NCBI GenBank assembly: GCA_023138735.1
Contig: JAGLOY010000046.1
Location: forward strand, 1 to 64,000
Direction: 5' to 3'
Source of the DNA: Candidatus Aegiribacteria sp.
GTDB taxonomy: Bacteria > Fermentibacterota > Fermentibacteria > Fermentibacterales > JCC-6
Length of the DNA: 64,000 bases
The notes under the pieces: generated by a model
What the model saw: only the letters and a program-made list of their open reading frames with translations
Database searches by the model: none
What the model was told of the DNA's origin: nothing
In this document: positions 32,539-40,779 of the stretch, piece by piece
Layout of the letters: every line of letters starts with the position of its first letter
How positions within the stretch are numbered: the first letter of the stretch is position 1
Position numbers and translations under genes: made by a program

Positions 32539-33869
32539 TACCGGACGGCAGGCCAGCCGTGATCCATGAGATCTGCAAGCTTCTCGACCACTGTATCAAC
32601 AGGTACCCTTATCTGGTCGAGAGAATCCCTCTCACGGATGGTGACACTCTTGTCATCAAGTGAATCGAAATCGTAAGTGATGCAGAACGGGGTGCCCGCT
32701 TCGTCCATTCTCCTGTAGCGTTTTCCGATCGAGCCGGTTTCATCGAACTGCACCGGGAAATGAGGTTTAAGAAGATCAAAGACTTCTGAAGCATTCACCG
32801 AAAGCTTCTTTGAAAGAGGCAGCACCGCGGCTTTGATGGGGGCAAGGCTGCGGTGAAGACCGAGAACAATTCTCTCTCTTCCCTCTATCTCTTCCTCGCG
32901 GTAGGCATCAAGAAGAACCGCAAGGAATGTTCTCCCAATGCCGCCGCTTGTCTCAATAACATTCGGAACGATCTTCCTGTTGTTGATCTGATCAAGATAG
33001 GAAAGATCCTGCCCGCTCCGGGAAATGTGCGCCTTAAGGTCATAGTCGGATCTGTTTGCAATGCCCTCAAGCTCACCCCAGCCGTCTGAGGCAAAGGGGA
33101 AGGTATACTCGATATCAAAACAGGAACAGGCATAATGCGCAAGCTCGCTGTCATCATGCTTTCGCGTTCTGAGATTCCCGCTCTTTATACCCAGTTCGAA
33201 ATACCATTTCATTCTCTGATCTATCCAGTACTCGAACCATTTCCCGGCTTCTTCGGGAAGACAGAAGAATTCCATCTCCATCTGTTCAAATTCACGGGAC
33301 CTGAAAATGAAGTTACGTGCAGTAATCTCGTTTCTAAAAGCTTTGCCCATCTGAGCGATCCCGAAAGGCAGTTTCTGTCTGGTTGCCGTTACGATGTTCT
33401 TGAAGTTCACAAATATCGACTGACAGGTTTCTGGACGGAGGTAAACTGTGGCTGAATCATCCTCGAGAGCGCCCATCTGGGTCTTGAACATAAGTCCGAA
33501 ATCTCGAGGTTCGGTCAGCTGACCTCCGCATTCGGGGCAGGTATCCCCTTCAACGTGGTCCTGGCGGAACCTGCTTTTGCATTTCAGACAGTCGACCATC
33601 GGATCATGAAAGTTCTTGAGATGGCCTGATGCCATCCAGACGTCAGGGTGCGTTATTATGGCTGAATCCATTCCCACCACGTCCGGCCTTGTAGACACCA
33701 TAAAATTCCACCAGTTGCTTTCAATGTTCTTCTTCAGTTCAACGCCAAGGGGGCCGTAGTCCCAGGAGGATTGGAGCCCTCCGTAGATCTCCCCTGATTG
33801 AAACACGTATCCACGCCTTTTGCAGAGAGATACGAGTTTCTTCATCAGGTCTGTAATGTCAGCGGTCAT
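32538..33869 (-). CDS. glyS: Glycyl-tRNA synthetase (single-chain class II type)
   Basis: A 443-residue homodimer-type GlyRS. RRGYVFQSGEIYGGLQSSWDYGPLG is the family's N-terminal block, CLKCKSRFRQDH and CPECGGQL look like a zinc insert, and class II motifs are present: motif 2 FRNEITARNFIFRSREF and motif 3 GGIGRTFLAVLLDAY, with the C-terminal anticodon-binding domain after it. ATG 33869 has GGAGG 9 nt upstream inside recO and overlaps it by 11 nt; a TTG at 33875 is too close to that site. The position after recO mirrors the recO-glyQS order of many Firmicutes, although here the enzyme is the one-subunit form. Confidence 0.96.
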   Translation of the reverse strand: MTADITDLMKKLVSLCKRRGYVFQSGEIYGGLQSSWDYGPLGVELKKNIESNWWNFMVSTRPDVVGMDSAIITHPDVWMASGHLKNFHDPMVDCLKCKSRFRQDHVEGDTCPECGGQLTEPRDFGLMFKTQMGALEDDSATVYLRPETCQSIFVNFKNIVTATRQKLPFGIAQMGKAFRNEITARNFIFRSREFEQMEMEFFCLPEEAGKWFEYWIDQRMKWYFELGIKSGNLRTRKHDDSELAHYACSCFDIEYTFPFASDGWGELEGIANRSDYDLKAHISRSGQDLSYLDQINNRKIVPNVIETSGGIGRTFLAVLLDAYREEEIEGRERIVLGLHRSLAPIKAAVLPLSKKLSVNASEVFDLLKPHFPVQFDETGSIGKRYRRMDEAGTPFCITYDFDSLDDKSVTIRERDSLDQIRVPVDTVVEKLADLMDHGWPAVR

Positions 33870-34611
33870 TTTCAAGGGCCTCCAGTACTGAAAGTGATTT
33901 CAAATTCATTCTAGTCTCCATATGTACTTCCGCGAATCTTTTCATAAGATCAAAGCACTGCCTGTATCCACCGCGCCAGAGCTTCAGGTTCCGAACCTCA
34001 TCCAATCTGCCGTTTCTGGACTTGCGCAGGAAAACGATCAGGCCGGGAGGAATCTCTTCAGAGCCGGCGCTGCCGCAGTTTTCACAGACTATTCCTCCCG
34101 AAGAGGCATTCCAAAGTGATGATCCGCGGGAATCGCAGCCGCATCGCGTACAGCGGTCCAATTCCATAGCGAAGCCGGAAAGCCTTAGAGCCTTTTCGAT
34201 GCCGGAACATAATACAGGCCAGAACGGAGCGCCTGCGGCGAAGTTGTCCTGAACACCTCTAATCAGGTGGAACATAGGATGGGAGGGTTCGCTGCCGGTG
34301 ACGGAATGCAGAAGCCATTCGATAAACAGGCAAGAGTGAACGAAGGCATCGGGATTACCGCGGATGGAATCGTAATGGTCGATAACGGTGGCTTCAGTAG
34401 CAGTATCCAGCTCCCTGCCCTCCCTTCTGGAAAGAGAAATATCCACCATGGATAGAAGCTCTATCCTTCCGTAGAAAGGGCTTTTCGGTCTGAGAGCGCC
34501 TTTAACAATTGCGGATATCCTGCCGAAATCCAGTGAATAGAGAGTAAGTATCAGGGAAGATTCGCTCCATCGAATCCGGCGAAGAACAAATGTAGGGGTT
34601 GTTACACGAAT
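33859..34611 (-). CDS. recO: DNA repair protein RecO (probable ATT start)
   Basis: RecO loads RecA with RecR in gap repair. The C-terminal helical part with a four-Cys zinc finger (CTRCG, then CENCG) is clear. The OB-fold N terminus is also present: FVLRRIRWSESSLILTLYS, then FGRISAIVKGALRPKS match the family, but lie upstream of the first ATG at 34449, in an open frame that reaches the stop at 34653-34651 without any ATG, GTG or TTG. The most likely start is ATT 34611, nine bases after CGGAG; this gives 250 residues, the usual RecO length. Use of ATG 34449 would leave only 196 residues and delete the OB fold. It lies 39 nt downstream of corC in the phoH-to-CAP unit. Confidence 0.87.
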   Translation of the reverse strand: MRVTTPTFVLRRIRWSESSLILTLYSLDFGRISAIVKGALRPKSPFYGRIELLSMVDISLSRREGRELDTATEATVIDHYDSIRGNPDAFVHSCLFIEWLLHSVTGSEPSHPMFHLIRGVQDNFAAGAPFWPVLCSGIEKALRLSGFAMELDRCTRCGCDSRGSSLWNASSGGIVCENCGSAGSEEIPPGLIVFLRKSRNGRLDEVRNLKLWRGGYRQCFDLMKRFAEVHMETRMNLKSLSVLEALENDR

Positions 34612-34650
34612 AGTATCACACTCCGAAGATAGATGCTCCCGCCCGGGACA

Positions 34651-35871
34651 TCAGTCCGATTCGTCCCCCTGATCCTCAAGGGGTTCTACTTTGACATAGA
34701 GAATCCGCTGAGCCCTGACCTGTTCAACTGTGAACTTATAACCTGAAAGCTCGGCTGCATCATGCTGGCGGGGTATTTTACCCATAAGGCTGTAGATCAT
34801 GCCTCCGAGGCTTTCGTATCCATCGTCTTCAAATGTTGTTCCCAGCAGTTCGTTCAGGTCGTCTATAGGTATGCGGGCGTCCAGAATGTAGGAGCTGCCG
34901 TCAAGTTTTCTTACAAGAAGGGCTTCCTTATCATACTCATCCAGGATCTCCCCGAAGACCTCCTCCATAATATCCTCAATTGTTACAAGTCCCGCGGTTC
35001 CGCCGTATTCGTCAACCACAATTGCCATGTGTATTCTGTTCGCCTGGAATTCGCGGAGGAGTTCATCTATCCTTTTGTACTCCGGAACAAAGTACGGCTT
35101 CCTCAGGATACTCTTTAATTCAAAACTGTTGCTGTCTTCGGAAAGAAGAACGAGGATATCTTTTGCGTACAGCACACCCCGGACATCGTCAATCCGCTCT
35201 TCGTAGACCGGTATCCTCGAATGCCCCGCCTTTTTCAGTTCTTCGACTACTTTTGACAGATTCGACTTTATTTCCACGCACACAATGTCAATACGGGGAA
35301 CCATGACCTCTCTGACGATCTTATCGGAGAAATCAATAATGCTGTCCATAAGCTCTTGTTCTTTTTCAAATTCCCCTGGATCACCCTTCTCCCGGCGTCT
35401 TTCCAGCCAGATGACATCGGGGGGAGTAATAAGCCAGTCTGCGGAATCGGGGTTATCATTCCTGCTGTTTCTGAAAATAAGAAGAGCAGGTAGACGGAAG
35501 GGAAGTGAAATTACCCAGTATGGAACCTTCAGAAATGACAGTAATCGAAGGGCATTCCTTTTTGCCATGATGGAAGGCAGAATCACAGAAAGAATGAATA
35601 CTGCAAGGATAAGAATGAGTACTGTAAGCCAATATGGCATCGTAACATATGAAGATGATTCTTCCGCCAGCAGAATCGTACCGGCTCCAGCGCCGATCAT
35701 AGCGGCAAAATTCAACAGCCATAGTATTCCCAGGTGAAAAAAGGCCACCTGTCTCCGTTCTGACGGGTCTCTGCCTTTAGAGAGAACAACTTCAGGTATA
35801 CATGCCCTGATCCCCGAGGAAAGGAACAGCATAAGAAGAAAGGTCAGGTATACGATAAGAGCTGTAATCAA
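34651..35871 (-). CDS. CorC/HlyC-type CNNM protein with CBS pair
   Basis: A 406-residue membrane protein: three to four N-terminal helices of a reduced DUF21/CNNM domain, a CBS pair (VREVMVPRIDIVCVEI, AGHSRIPVYEE, HMAIVVDEYGGTAGLVTIEDI) and a CorC_HlyC domain at the C terminus (LDARIPIDDLNELLGT, EDDGYESLGGMI). Such proteins are linked to Mg2+/Co2+ efflux or homeostasis. The start is TTG 35871, preceded by GGTGGAG and overlapping the ybeY stop by 4 nt. Its membrane domain is divergent, so a role other than transport is possible. Confidence 0.88.
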   Translation of the reverse strand: MITALIVYLTFLLMLFLSSGIRACIPEVVLSKGRDPSERRQVAFFHLGILWLLNFAAMIGAGAGTILLAEESSSYVTMPYWLTVLILILAVFILSVILPSIMAKRNALRLLSFLKVPYWVISLPFRLPALLIFRNSRNDNPDSADWLITPPDVIWLERRREKGDPGEFEKEQELMDSIIDFSDKIVREVMVPRIDIVCVEIKSNLSKVVEELKKAGHSRIPVYEERIDDVRGVLYAKDILVLLSEDSNSFELKSILRKPYFVPEYKRIDELLREFQANRIHMAIVVDEYGGTAGLVTIEDIMEEVFGEILDEYDKEALLVRKLDGSSYILDARIPIDDLNELLGTTFEDDGYESLGGMIYSLMGKIPRQHDAAELSGYKFTVEQVRAQRILYVKVEPLEDQGDESD

Positions 35872-36257
35872 ATCTCCACCTGTTTCCCTTGGGCACGCGC
35901 TACAAGAATATCGACTTCCCCGCTCATAATAGCAGCATCCTCCTCGCTATGGTGCGAATAGCCTTTGAGGTGAAGGTAACCGTGAAAGATCCGCTCAAGC
36001 AACGCTTCAATGGGCGGGAACAGCCGTCCGTCAACGTATATCGTACCCTCAGGCCTGTCTTCTTCCCCAATAGCCAGATCAAAAGAAAGTACATCTGTAG
36101 CTCTGTCAATATGCCTGTAATCTCTGTTCAGAACCCTGATATATCCCGGATCAGTCAGAACCACTTCAACGCAGCCCTCGATCAGGTTTTCTGTCAGGCT
36201 TTGTATTTCCTCCACACAGAAACCTGCATTATCAAGGATTATACTGATATCAGCCAT
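35868..36257 (-). CDS. ybeY: Endoribonuclease / rRNA maturation factor YbeY
   Basis: A 129-residue metalloprotein needed for 16S rRNA 3'-end processing and ribosome quality control. DVLSFDL is the first family motif and the zinc site is HGYLHLKGYSHHSEED, with the three His of HGxLHLxGYxH. The usual Asp of GYDH is Ser here, a mild change. The ATG at 36257 has AGGTGA 6 nt upstream; a GTG at 36266 is less well placed. It overlaps pgpH by 8 nt and corC by 4 nt. Confidence 0.93.
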   Translation of the reverse strand: MADISIILDNAGFCVEEIQSLTENLIEGCVEVVLTDPGYIRVLNRDYRHIDRATDVLSFDLAIGEEDRPEGTIYVDGRLFPPIEALLERIFHGYLHLKGYSHHSEEDAAIMSGEVDILVARAQGKQVEI

Positions 36258-38265
36258 TTGAATCACCTATTGGATAATCGCTTACCCTCTTGTAAAATTT
36301 ACTTTCAAGAACGGAAGTAAAGACCTTTACAATGGTTTTAAGGTTTCTTCGAGTAAGATGACAGTCATCAAGCTCACCCTCGAGGTCATTTTCATCTACA
36401 ACCCTCGCGACAAGTTCAGCCACTCCTTCGGGAGAAGTAAGGTTTTTAGTTGAGGAAGACGCCTGGTCTGCAAGCAGAACAAGAGCAGCCTCTATGGTCT
36501 GCGGCCTTGGACCCGGATAGGAAAAATCCGCCTTCTTCACGCTTTTCGGGTCACTTGATTCCTGCAGGGCTTTATTGTAGAAGTACTTGGTAAGACCTAC
36601 TCCGTGATGCTGCTGGATAATATCAATAACGGCTCTGGGAAGCTTTGCTTTTTCAGCCATCGCAGCTCCGTCCCTCACGTGTGAAATGATCTTAATGGCA
36701 CTTTCCCACGGGTTCATTTTGTCATGCGGGTTCTCCATGTTTCTCTGATTCTCTATGAACATTTCCGGATCCGCCATCTTTCCTACATCATGGAAATACC
36801 CGCCTGCGGAAGCGAGTGATTCCCATGCATTGATAGCTCCCGCTGCCCGTCCTGCAAGCTCAGCAACGGTTTGTGAGTGATTCCATGTTCCGGGGGCAAC
36901 TTCCCGCATCTGTTTCAGAAGAGGATGATCTGTTTTGTTGACTTCATCGATTGATAGAACCGTATAGACACTAAATATTCTTTCAAAAAGGAATAGAAGC
37001 GCATGCGCAGAACCTATCCCGATAACGGGAACGAGCAGAAGACCCAGAATGGATTCCGTCATGGATGATGAGTAGAGAGATGTGTTAAGCATATGCAGCA
37101 GAAGAAACACGCCAACACCTCCGCCTGCCGCCAGACCTATCGCAACAGGAACACTGCGTCTTTCCCTGACATCCCATACGGTGAGGGATGCCAGAATTCC
37201 TGAAACAGCTGAAATCAGTACAACTGAATATGGGTGAGGGTGAACAAGGCCCAGTACGATGGAGAAGATCAGTGTGAAGAAAACCGCGTGCCTCCGGTGA
37301 AAGAATATACTTGTCAGGGCCGCTCCGAATGTGACCAGGGATGCACAGGGATAACTGGTACTGTTCTTGAGGACCAGCCATAGAGTTCCGGTTGCGGCAA
37401 GGGATAGCACCCATATCACACTCAGAAGAAGAAATCTGTTCGCCGCTTTCCATGTATCCGGCATAATGTCATGAACGTAGAAGAATGCTATTCCCACTAT
37501 TAACAAAACGAGAAGAAGCAGGCTTAATACATGCTTGAATCGACGATTTTCCATGGCGGTATTCTTCAGGTGGTCCAGGTATTCTAACGTTCTTGAAGTC
37601 ACCTGCTCATTAGCTTTGAGAAGGACACTTCCCGCCGTTATCGTTGTGTCGATATTACTGAGCCCTGCGATGGCAGTCTCAGCGTTTGCCTGCCTCGAGG
37701 AGTCATCCACTATGAGGTTTGGACGCAGAATGGAGGAGATCTCTTCAAGATCATCACCGGAGAAATTCAATACCGACATTCTTATCTCAAGAATATCCCT
37801 CACATCCTCTATTTCGTTGATATCAAAAAGCTGCCTGTCCTGGGTGCCGGAGGAGCTATGGAGGACAGCTTGTTCTCCATCGTAATACTCACGAACATCA
37901 ACCAGGTCGAATACACCCTCTTCGTAGATCGATTGCAGCTCTCCCACCATACCGCTGGCAAAAGAAGAATCGTATGTCGTAAGAAACAGCATAGGGTAAA
38001 GCCTGCTCCGGAGAGGTTGCCAGACCTCCCTGTCAAACTTGAGATGTACAGGTATGGATTCAAGCATTGCATCACGTATTTCCCTGAATTCCTGCGCATG
38101 GTACGGGAGGTTGAAATTAACAGGAGCAACTATATCGTGGGGGAGGGTCTGGCCGACATTCAGTTCCAGATCAATAATGTGCTTGTCAGGCATGAAAAAA
38201 AGATAGAAAGTGCCGATGAATACAGTTACAACAAGGCTCCCGATCAGTAAATTCCTGATTTTCAT
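36250..38265 (-). CDS. pgpH: PgpH-like membrane HD phosphohydrolase (c-di-AMP phosphodiesterase family)
   Basis: A 671-residue protein with the PgpH plan: one N-terminal helix, a large extracytoplasmic domain (about residues 35-240), a 7-helix membrane domain (about 245-430) and a C-terminal HD domain with NHSQTVAELA, GGYFHDVGK, and HHGVGLTKYFY. PgpH of Listeria and others hydrolyses cyclic di-AMP to pApA; the HD metal ligands are present. The synthase (CdaA) is not in the window. The ATG shares one base with the phoH stop (TGATG). The order phoH-pgpH-ybeY is the same as in Firmicutes, where the gene is also called yqfF. Confidence 0.93.
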   Translation of the reverse strand: MKIRNLLIGSLVVTVFIGTFYLFFMPDKHIIDLELNVGQTLPHDIVAPVNFNLPYHAQEFREIRDAMLESIPVHLKFDREVWQPLRSRLYPMLFLTTYDSSFASGMVGELQSIYEEGVFDLVDVREYYDGEQAVLHSSSGTQDRQLFDINEIEDVRDILEIRMSVLNFSGDDLEEISSILRPNLIVDDSSRQANAETAIAGLSNIDTTITAGSVLLKANEQVTSRTLEYLDHLKNTAMENRRFKHVLSLLLLVLLIVGIAFFYVHDIMPDTWKAANRFLLLSVIWVLSLAATGTLWLVLKNSTSYPCASLVTFGAALTSIFFHRRHAVFFTLIFSIVLGLVHPHPYSVVLISAVSGILASLTVWDVRERRSVPVAIGLAAGGGVGVFLLLHMLNTSLYSSSMTESILGLLLVPVIGIGSAHALLFLFERIFSVYTVLSIDEVNKTDHPLLKQMREVAPGTWNHSQTVAELAGRAAGAINAWESLASAGGYFHDVGKMADPEMFIENQRNMENPHDKMNPWESAIKIISHVRDGAAMAEKAKLPRAVIDIIQQHHGVGLTKYFYNKALQESSDPKSVKKADFSYPGPRPQTIEAALVLLADQASSSTKNLTSPEGVAELVARVVDENDLEGELDDCHLTRRNLKTIVKVFTSVLESKFYKRVSDYPIGDSNG

Positions 38266-39206
38266 CAGCTGCCTTCATCTCGTTCAAAAGCTGAAATAAT
38301 ACTCTGGACAAGAGGATGTCTTACTACATCGTTCTGGTCAAGGTATGTGAATTCTATACCCTCTATACTCGAAAGGATCTTACTTATTACGACGAGTCCC
38401 GAAGATGAGGGGGGTTTGAGATCAATCTGGGTAATGTCTCCTGTAATAACCGCTCTTGAGCTGTATCCCAGTCTTGTAAGAAACATTTTCAGCTGTGTTA
38501 TAGTTGTGTTCTGAGCCTCATCGAGGATAACAAAAGCGTTGTTCAGGGTTCTTCCCCGCATATATGCAAGGGGTGCGACTTCAATTACCCGGTTATCCAG
38601 GGACCTTCGTACTCTTGCAGGGGATAGAGTATCATCCAGTGCATCGTATACAGGTTTCAGATAAGGGTCTATCTTCTGCTGAAGGTCTCCCGGCAGGAAT
38701 CCCAGTCTTTCCCCGGCCTCAACAGCAGGCCTTGATATGATTATTCTGTCAACTTCACCGTCGGTAAGGGCAGCTACAGCACTTGCTACTGCAAGGAATG
38801 TCTTTCCAGTTCCCGCAGGACCAATGCAGAATACCAGCTCAGAATTCTTGATTGCGCGCAGGTACTCCTCCTGCCCTGCAGTTTTTGGAATTATCCGCCC
38901 CGCACGCCCCGGAACTGAGAGTTCAAGAGATACGTCATGCTCATCGGGGAAACTCAGAGCAGCATCAATACTGTGGTCGTTCAGGCTGCCGGAGGCAATA
39001 ATTTCATGCTTCAGCCTTGCGATAACCGCTGCAGCCTTATCAACTGATGACCCTCTTCCGGAAATACTGAGGCTGCCGTCCCGGTAAACGGCTTTAACGT
39101 CCAGTTTTCTGCAGATATGTCTGAGGTTGGTGTCGCCGGTACCGAATATCTTGGCCGCGGATTCTCTGGAAAGGTTTATTTTCGATTCTCTGGAATGATC
39201 TTGCAT
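38265..39206 (-). CDS. phoH: PhoH-family ATPase (PhoH-like protein)
   Basis: A 313-residue cytoplasmic ATPase. A KH-like N-terminal part (about residues 10-85) is followed by a helicase-like ATPase core with Walker A GPAGTGKTFLA, RPAVEAGERLGFLPGDL, Walker B VILDEAQNTT, and the sensor-type ITGDITQIDL. The family is associated with RNA metabolism and is almost always next to ybeY. It heads the unit phoH-pgpH-ybeY-corC-recO-glyS-GT2-CAP. The ribosome site before the ATG is weak (GAAAGAA). A terminator for the upstream LysM gene ends 16 nt before the start. Confidence 0.95.
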   Translation of the reverse strand: MQDHSRESKINLSRESAAKIFGTGDTNLRHICRKLDVKAVYRDGSLSISGRGSSVDKAAAVIARLKHEIIASGSLNDHSIDAALSFPDEHDVSLELSVPGRAGRIIPKTAGQEEYLRAIKNSELVFCIGPAGTGKTFLAVASAVAALTDGEVDRIIISRPAVEAGERLGFLPGDLQQKIDPYLKPVYDALDDTLSPARVRRSLDNRVIEVAPLAYMRGRTLNNAFVILDEAQNTTITQLKMFLTRLGYSSRAVITGDITQIDLKPPSSSGLVVISKILSSIEGIEFTYLDQNDVVRHPLVQSIISAFERDEGS

Positions 39207-39221
39207 TCAGTAAGTTCTTTC

Positions 39222-39264
39222 AGATAAAAGGAAGACTCTCCACAAAAAATGTGAAGAGCCTTCC
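39222..39264 (-). terminator. Intrinsic terminator after the LysM gene
   Basis: On the minus strand a 14-bp stem with one mismatch (39264-39251 with 39243-39230) and an ATTTTTT loop is followed by CTTTTATCT. It lies 16 nt past the stop of the LysM gene and directly before phoH, separating the two units. Confidence 0.85.
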
Positions 39265-39280
39265 ATATCCGCTGATAATT

Positions 39281-39955
39281 CTAGCGTGTTCCTCCAAAAC
39301 CCGCAGAGCGGGTAATGTCAAGAATCTGTCCTGGGTAAATCAGGTTAGGATCACTGATTATACTGCGGTTAGCTTCGTAAAGCTGAGGCCACATGCCTCT
39401 GTCGCCGTATACTCTGCTGAAACCAGCTATCTTACCAAGGAAATCTCCCTCGATAACTGTGTATCTGCTGAGCATAGGCAGGGGAACCCAGAGAGTGTGT
39501 CCCGCGTAGATAAGGTTAGGATCGCTGATGGTGTCGCGGTTGCGCTCGTAGATAGCAGGCCACTGCGAACCATCGCCGTAATTGTAGTGATAGGATGCTA
39601 TTAACCACAGGCATTCGCCATCAACGATGGTATGCTGGACACCGGAACCGAGAAGGCGTGCGATCTCTGCCCTGAGGGCGTTGATCTCGCTTGTCAGCTC
39701 GGCGATCCGTGCATTGATTACGGCCATTTCGTCTCGCAGAGGAAGTACCTGAGGTTCAAGTATTGCTATACGAGCATCCGCCTCGGCCTTTCTCCATTCC
39801 CAGTAAGCGATCTGAAGATGAATATCATCATCTCCCATTGCTTCGATTTCAGCTTGTGAATACGCTGAAAGCTCCTCGGCTGTCCAGGTCTTAGCCAGAC
39901 CCGTTGATGCAAGGCCGAGGCAAATCATCAGAGCTAATACTAGTGTACGCTTCAT
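39281..39955 (-). CDS. Exported coiled-coil protein with two LysM domains
   Basis: A 224-residue secreted protein: signal peptide MKRTLVLALMICLGLASTGLA, an acidic helical stretch, a coiled coil (about residues 70-115, with VINARIAELTSEINALRAEI) and two C-terminal LysM repeats (HTIVDGECLWLIASYHY and YTVIEGDFLGKIAGFSRV), each with the long YGD-x-W insert and ending SDPNLIYxGxxL. LysM modules bind N-acetylglucosamine-containing glycans, normally peptidoglycan. ATG 39955 is chosen because of AAGGGG upstream and the signal peptide. It follows a small coiled-coil lipoprotein after 19 nt, and the two may form an outer-membrane-to-wall tether (inference). Confidence 0.88.
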   Translation of the reverse strand: MKRTLVLALMICLGLASTGLAKTWTAEELSAYSQAEIEAMGDDDIHLQIAYWEWRKAEADARIAILEPQVLPLRDEMAVINARIAELTSEINALRAEIARLLGSGVQHTIVDGECLWLIASYHYNYGDGSQWPAIYERNRDTISDPNLIYAGHTLWVPLPMLSRYTVIEGDFLGKIAGFSRVYGDRGMWPQLYEANRSIISDPNLIYPGQILDITRSAGFGGTR

Positions 39956-39974
39956 TGTTTTTCCCCTTTCCTTG

Positions 39975-40247
39975 CTATCGGCTTCCGCCGCCGAGTGCAT
40001 AATATTCTGCCTGAAGTTCAGCAAGCTCTGCTTCAAGTACAGCTATCTCTACAAGTCCGTCTGCTATCCGACCCGGCAGAGTTGCAAGTTCCTCCTCAAG
40101 ACCATCTGCTCTAGCTTCTGCAGCAAGAGCCGCAGCACGGGCGTCGTCTCTTGCCTGAAGCTCTGCGGCGCTCGGTCCACATGCCGCCAGAAGCAAAGAC
40201 ACTGTCAGGAGTCCAAGACAGAACCACTTTGTTCTCGCCTTGAGCAT
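39975..40247 (-). CDS. Small coiled-coil lipoprotein (Lpp-like)
   Basis: A 90-residue lipoprotein: signal peptide and lipobox LLAAC, then an almost purely helical, Ala/Glu-rich stretch with heptads (DGLEEELATLPGRI, VEIAVLEAELAELQAEY). The layout is that of a murein-lipoprotein-like spacer, though no C-terminal Lys for wall attachment is present (it ends GGGSR). ATG 40247 follows GGAGG at 8 nt. It is the first gene of a two-gene unit with the LysM protein, which could supply the wall-binding part. Confidence 0.78.
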   Translation of the reverse strand: MLKARTKWFCLGLLTVSLLLAACGPSAAELQARDDARAAALAAEARADGLEEELATLPGRIADGLVEIAVLEAELAELQAEYYALGGGSR

Positions 40248-40349
40248 ACCTGGCACCTCCTCTCGATTTCATTCGGTTTGGGTTACTTACGAAAATACAA
40301 AAGTACTCATACATTCTCACATACTCGTACAGCTAGACACCAATATAGA

Positions 40350-40377
40350 ATCTTAACGAAAATGGAATTGATGTCAA
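40350..40377 (-). promoter_or_regulatory. Candidate promoter for the lipoprotein/LysM unit
   Basis: On the minus strand TTGACA (40377-40372), a 16-nt spacer and TAAGAT (40355-40350), about 100 nt upstream of the lipoprotein start in an A/T-rich gap. Confidence 0.5.
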
Positions 40378-40395
40378 GAAGAATCTATCAGCTAT

Positions 40396-40779
40396 TTAAC
40401 AGGTCTTCCATTGTCTCCTGCGATACCATAAATATAGAGAAAGACCAATTGAAAGACCCACAATATCCGCGAGCAGATCACCGGCTGAACAATCTCTCCC
40501 GGGGACAAAACTCTGATGTATCTCGTCGCTGACGGCATAAATGAACCCCAGGATAAACATGATCGGAACAGGACTTAAGGTTCTGCAGAGATCACGGTTC
40601 AGAATCATGGAAATAGATAAAAGAAAATACATTCCTGCGTGAAGGACTTTATCCTGATGCGGAAACAGAGGAGGGATGACTTTCAATGATGGTTGATGAC
40701 TGAGGTAGAATATCCCTCCCAGCATTGTAAGCAGAAATACTCTTTTCACAACCGTTACAGCGAGAGTCCTTGCTGTCAT
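40396..40779 (-). CDS. VanZ-like membrane protein
   Basis: A 127-residue protein with four predicted helices. The VanZ-family pattern is visible: FYLSHQPS, then PHQDKVLHAGMYFLLSI, AVSDEIHQSFVPGRDCSAGDLLADIVG. VanZ relatives are small integral membrane proteins of unknown general function, named for a role in teicoplanin resistance. ATG 40779 overlaps the stop of the GGDEF-protein gene (ATGA) and has AAGGACCG upstream, so it is translated with that gene. Confidence 0.85.
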   Translation of the reverse strand: MTARTLAVTVVKRVFLLTMLGGIFYLSHQPSLKVIPPLFPHQDKVLHAGMYFLLSISMILNRDLCRTLSPVPIMFILGFIYAVSDEIHQSFVPGRDCSAGDLLADIVGLSIGLSLYLWYRRRQWKTC

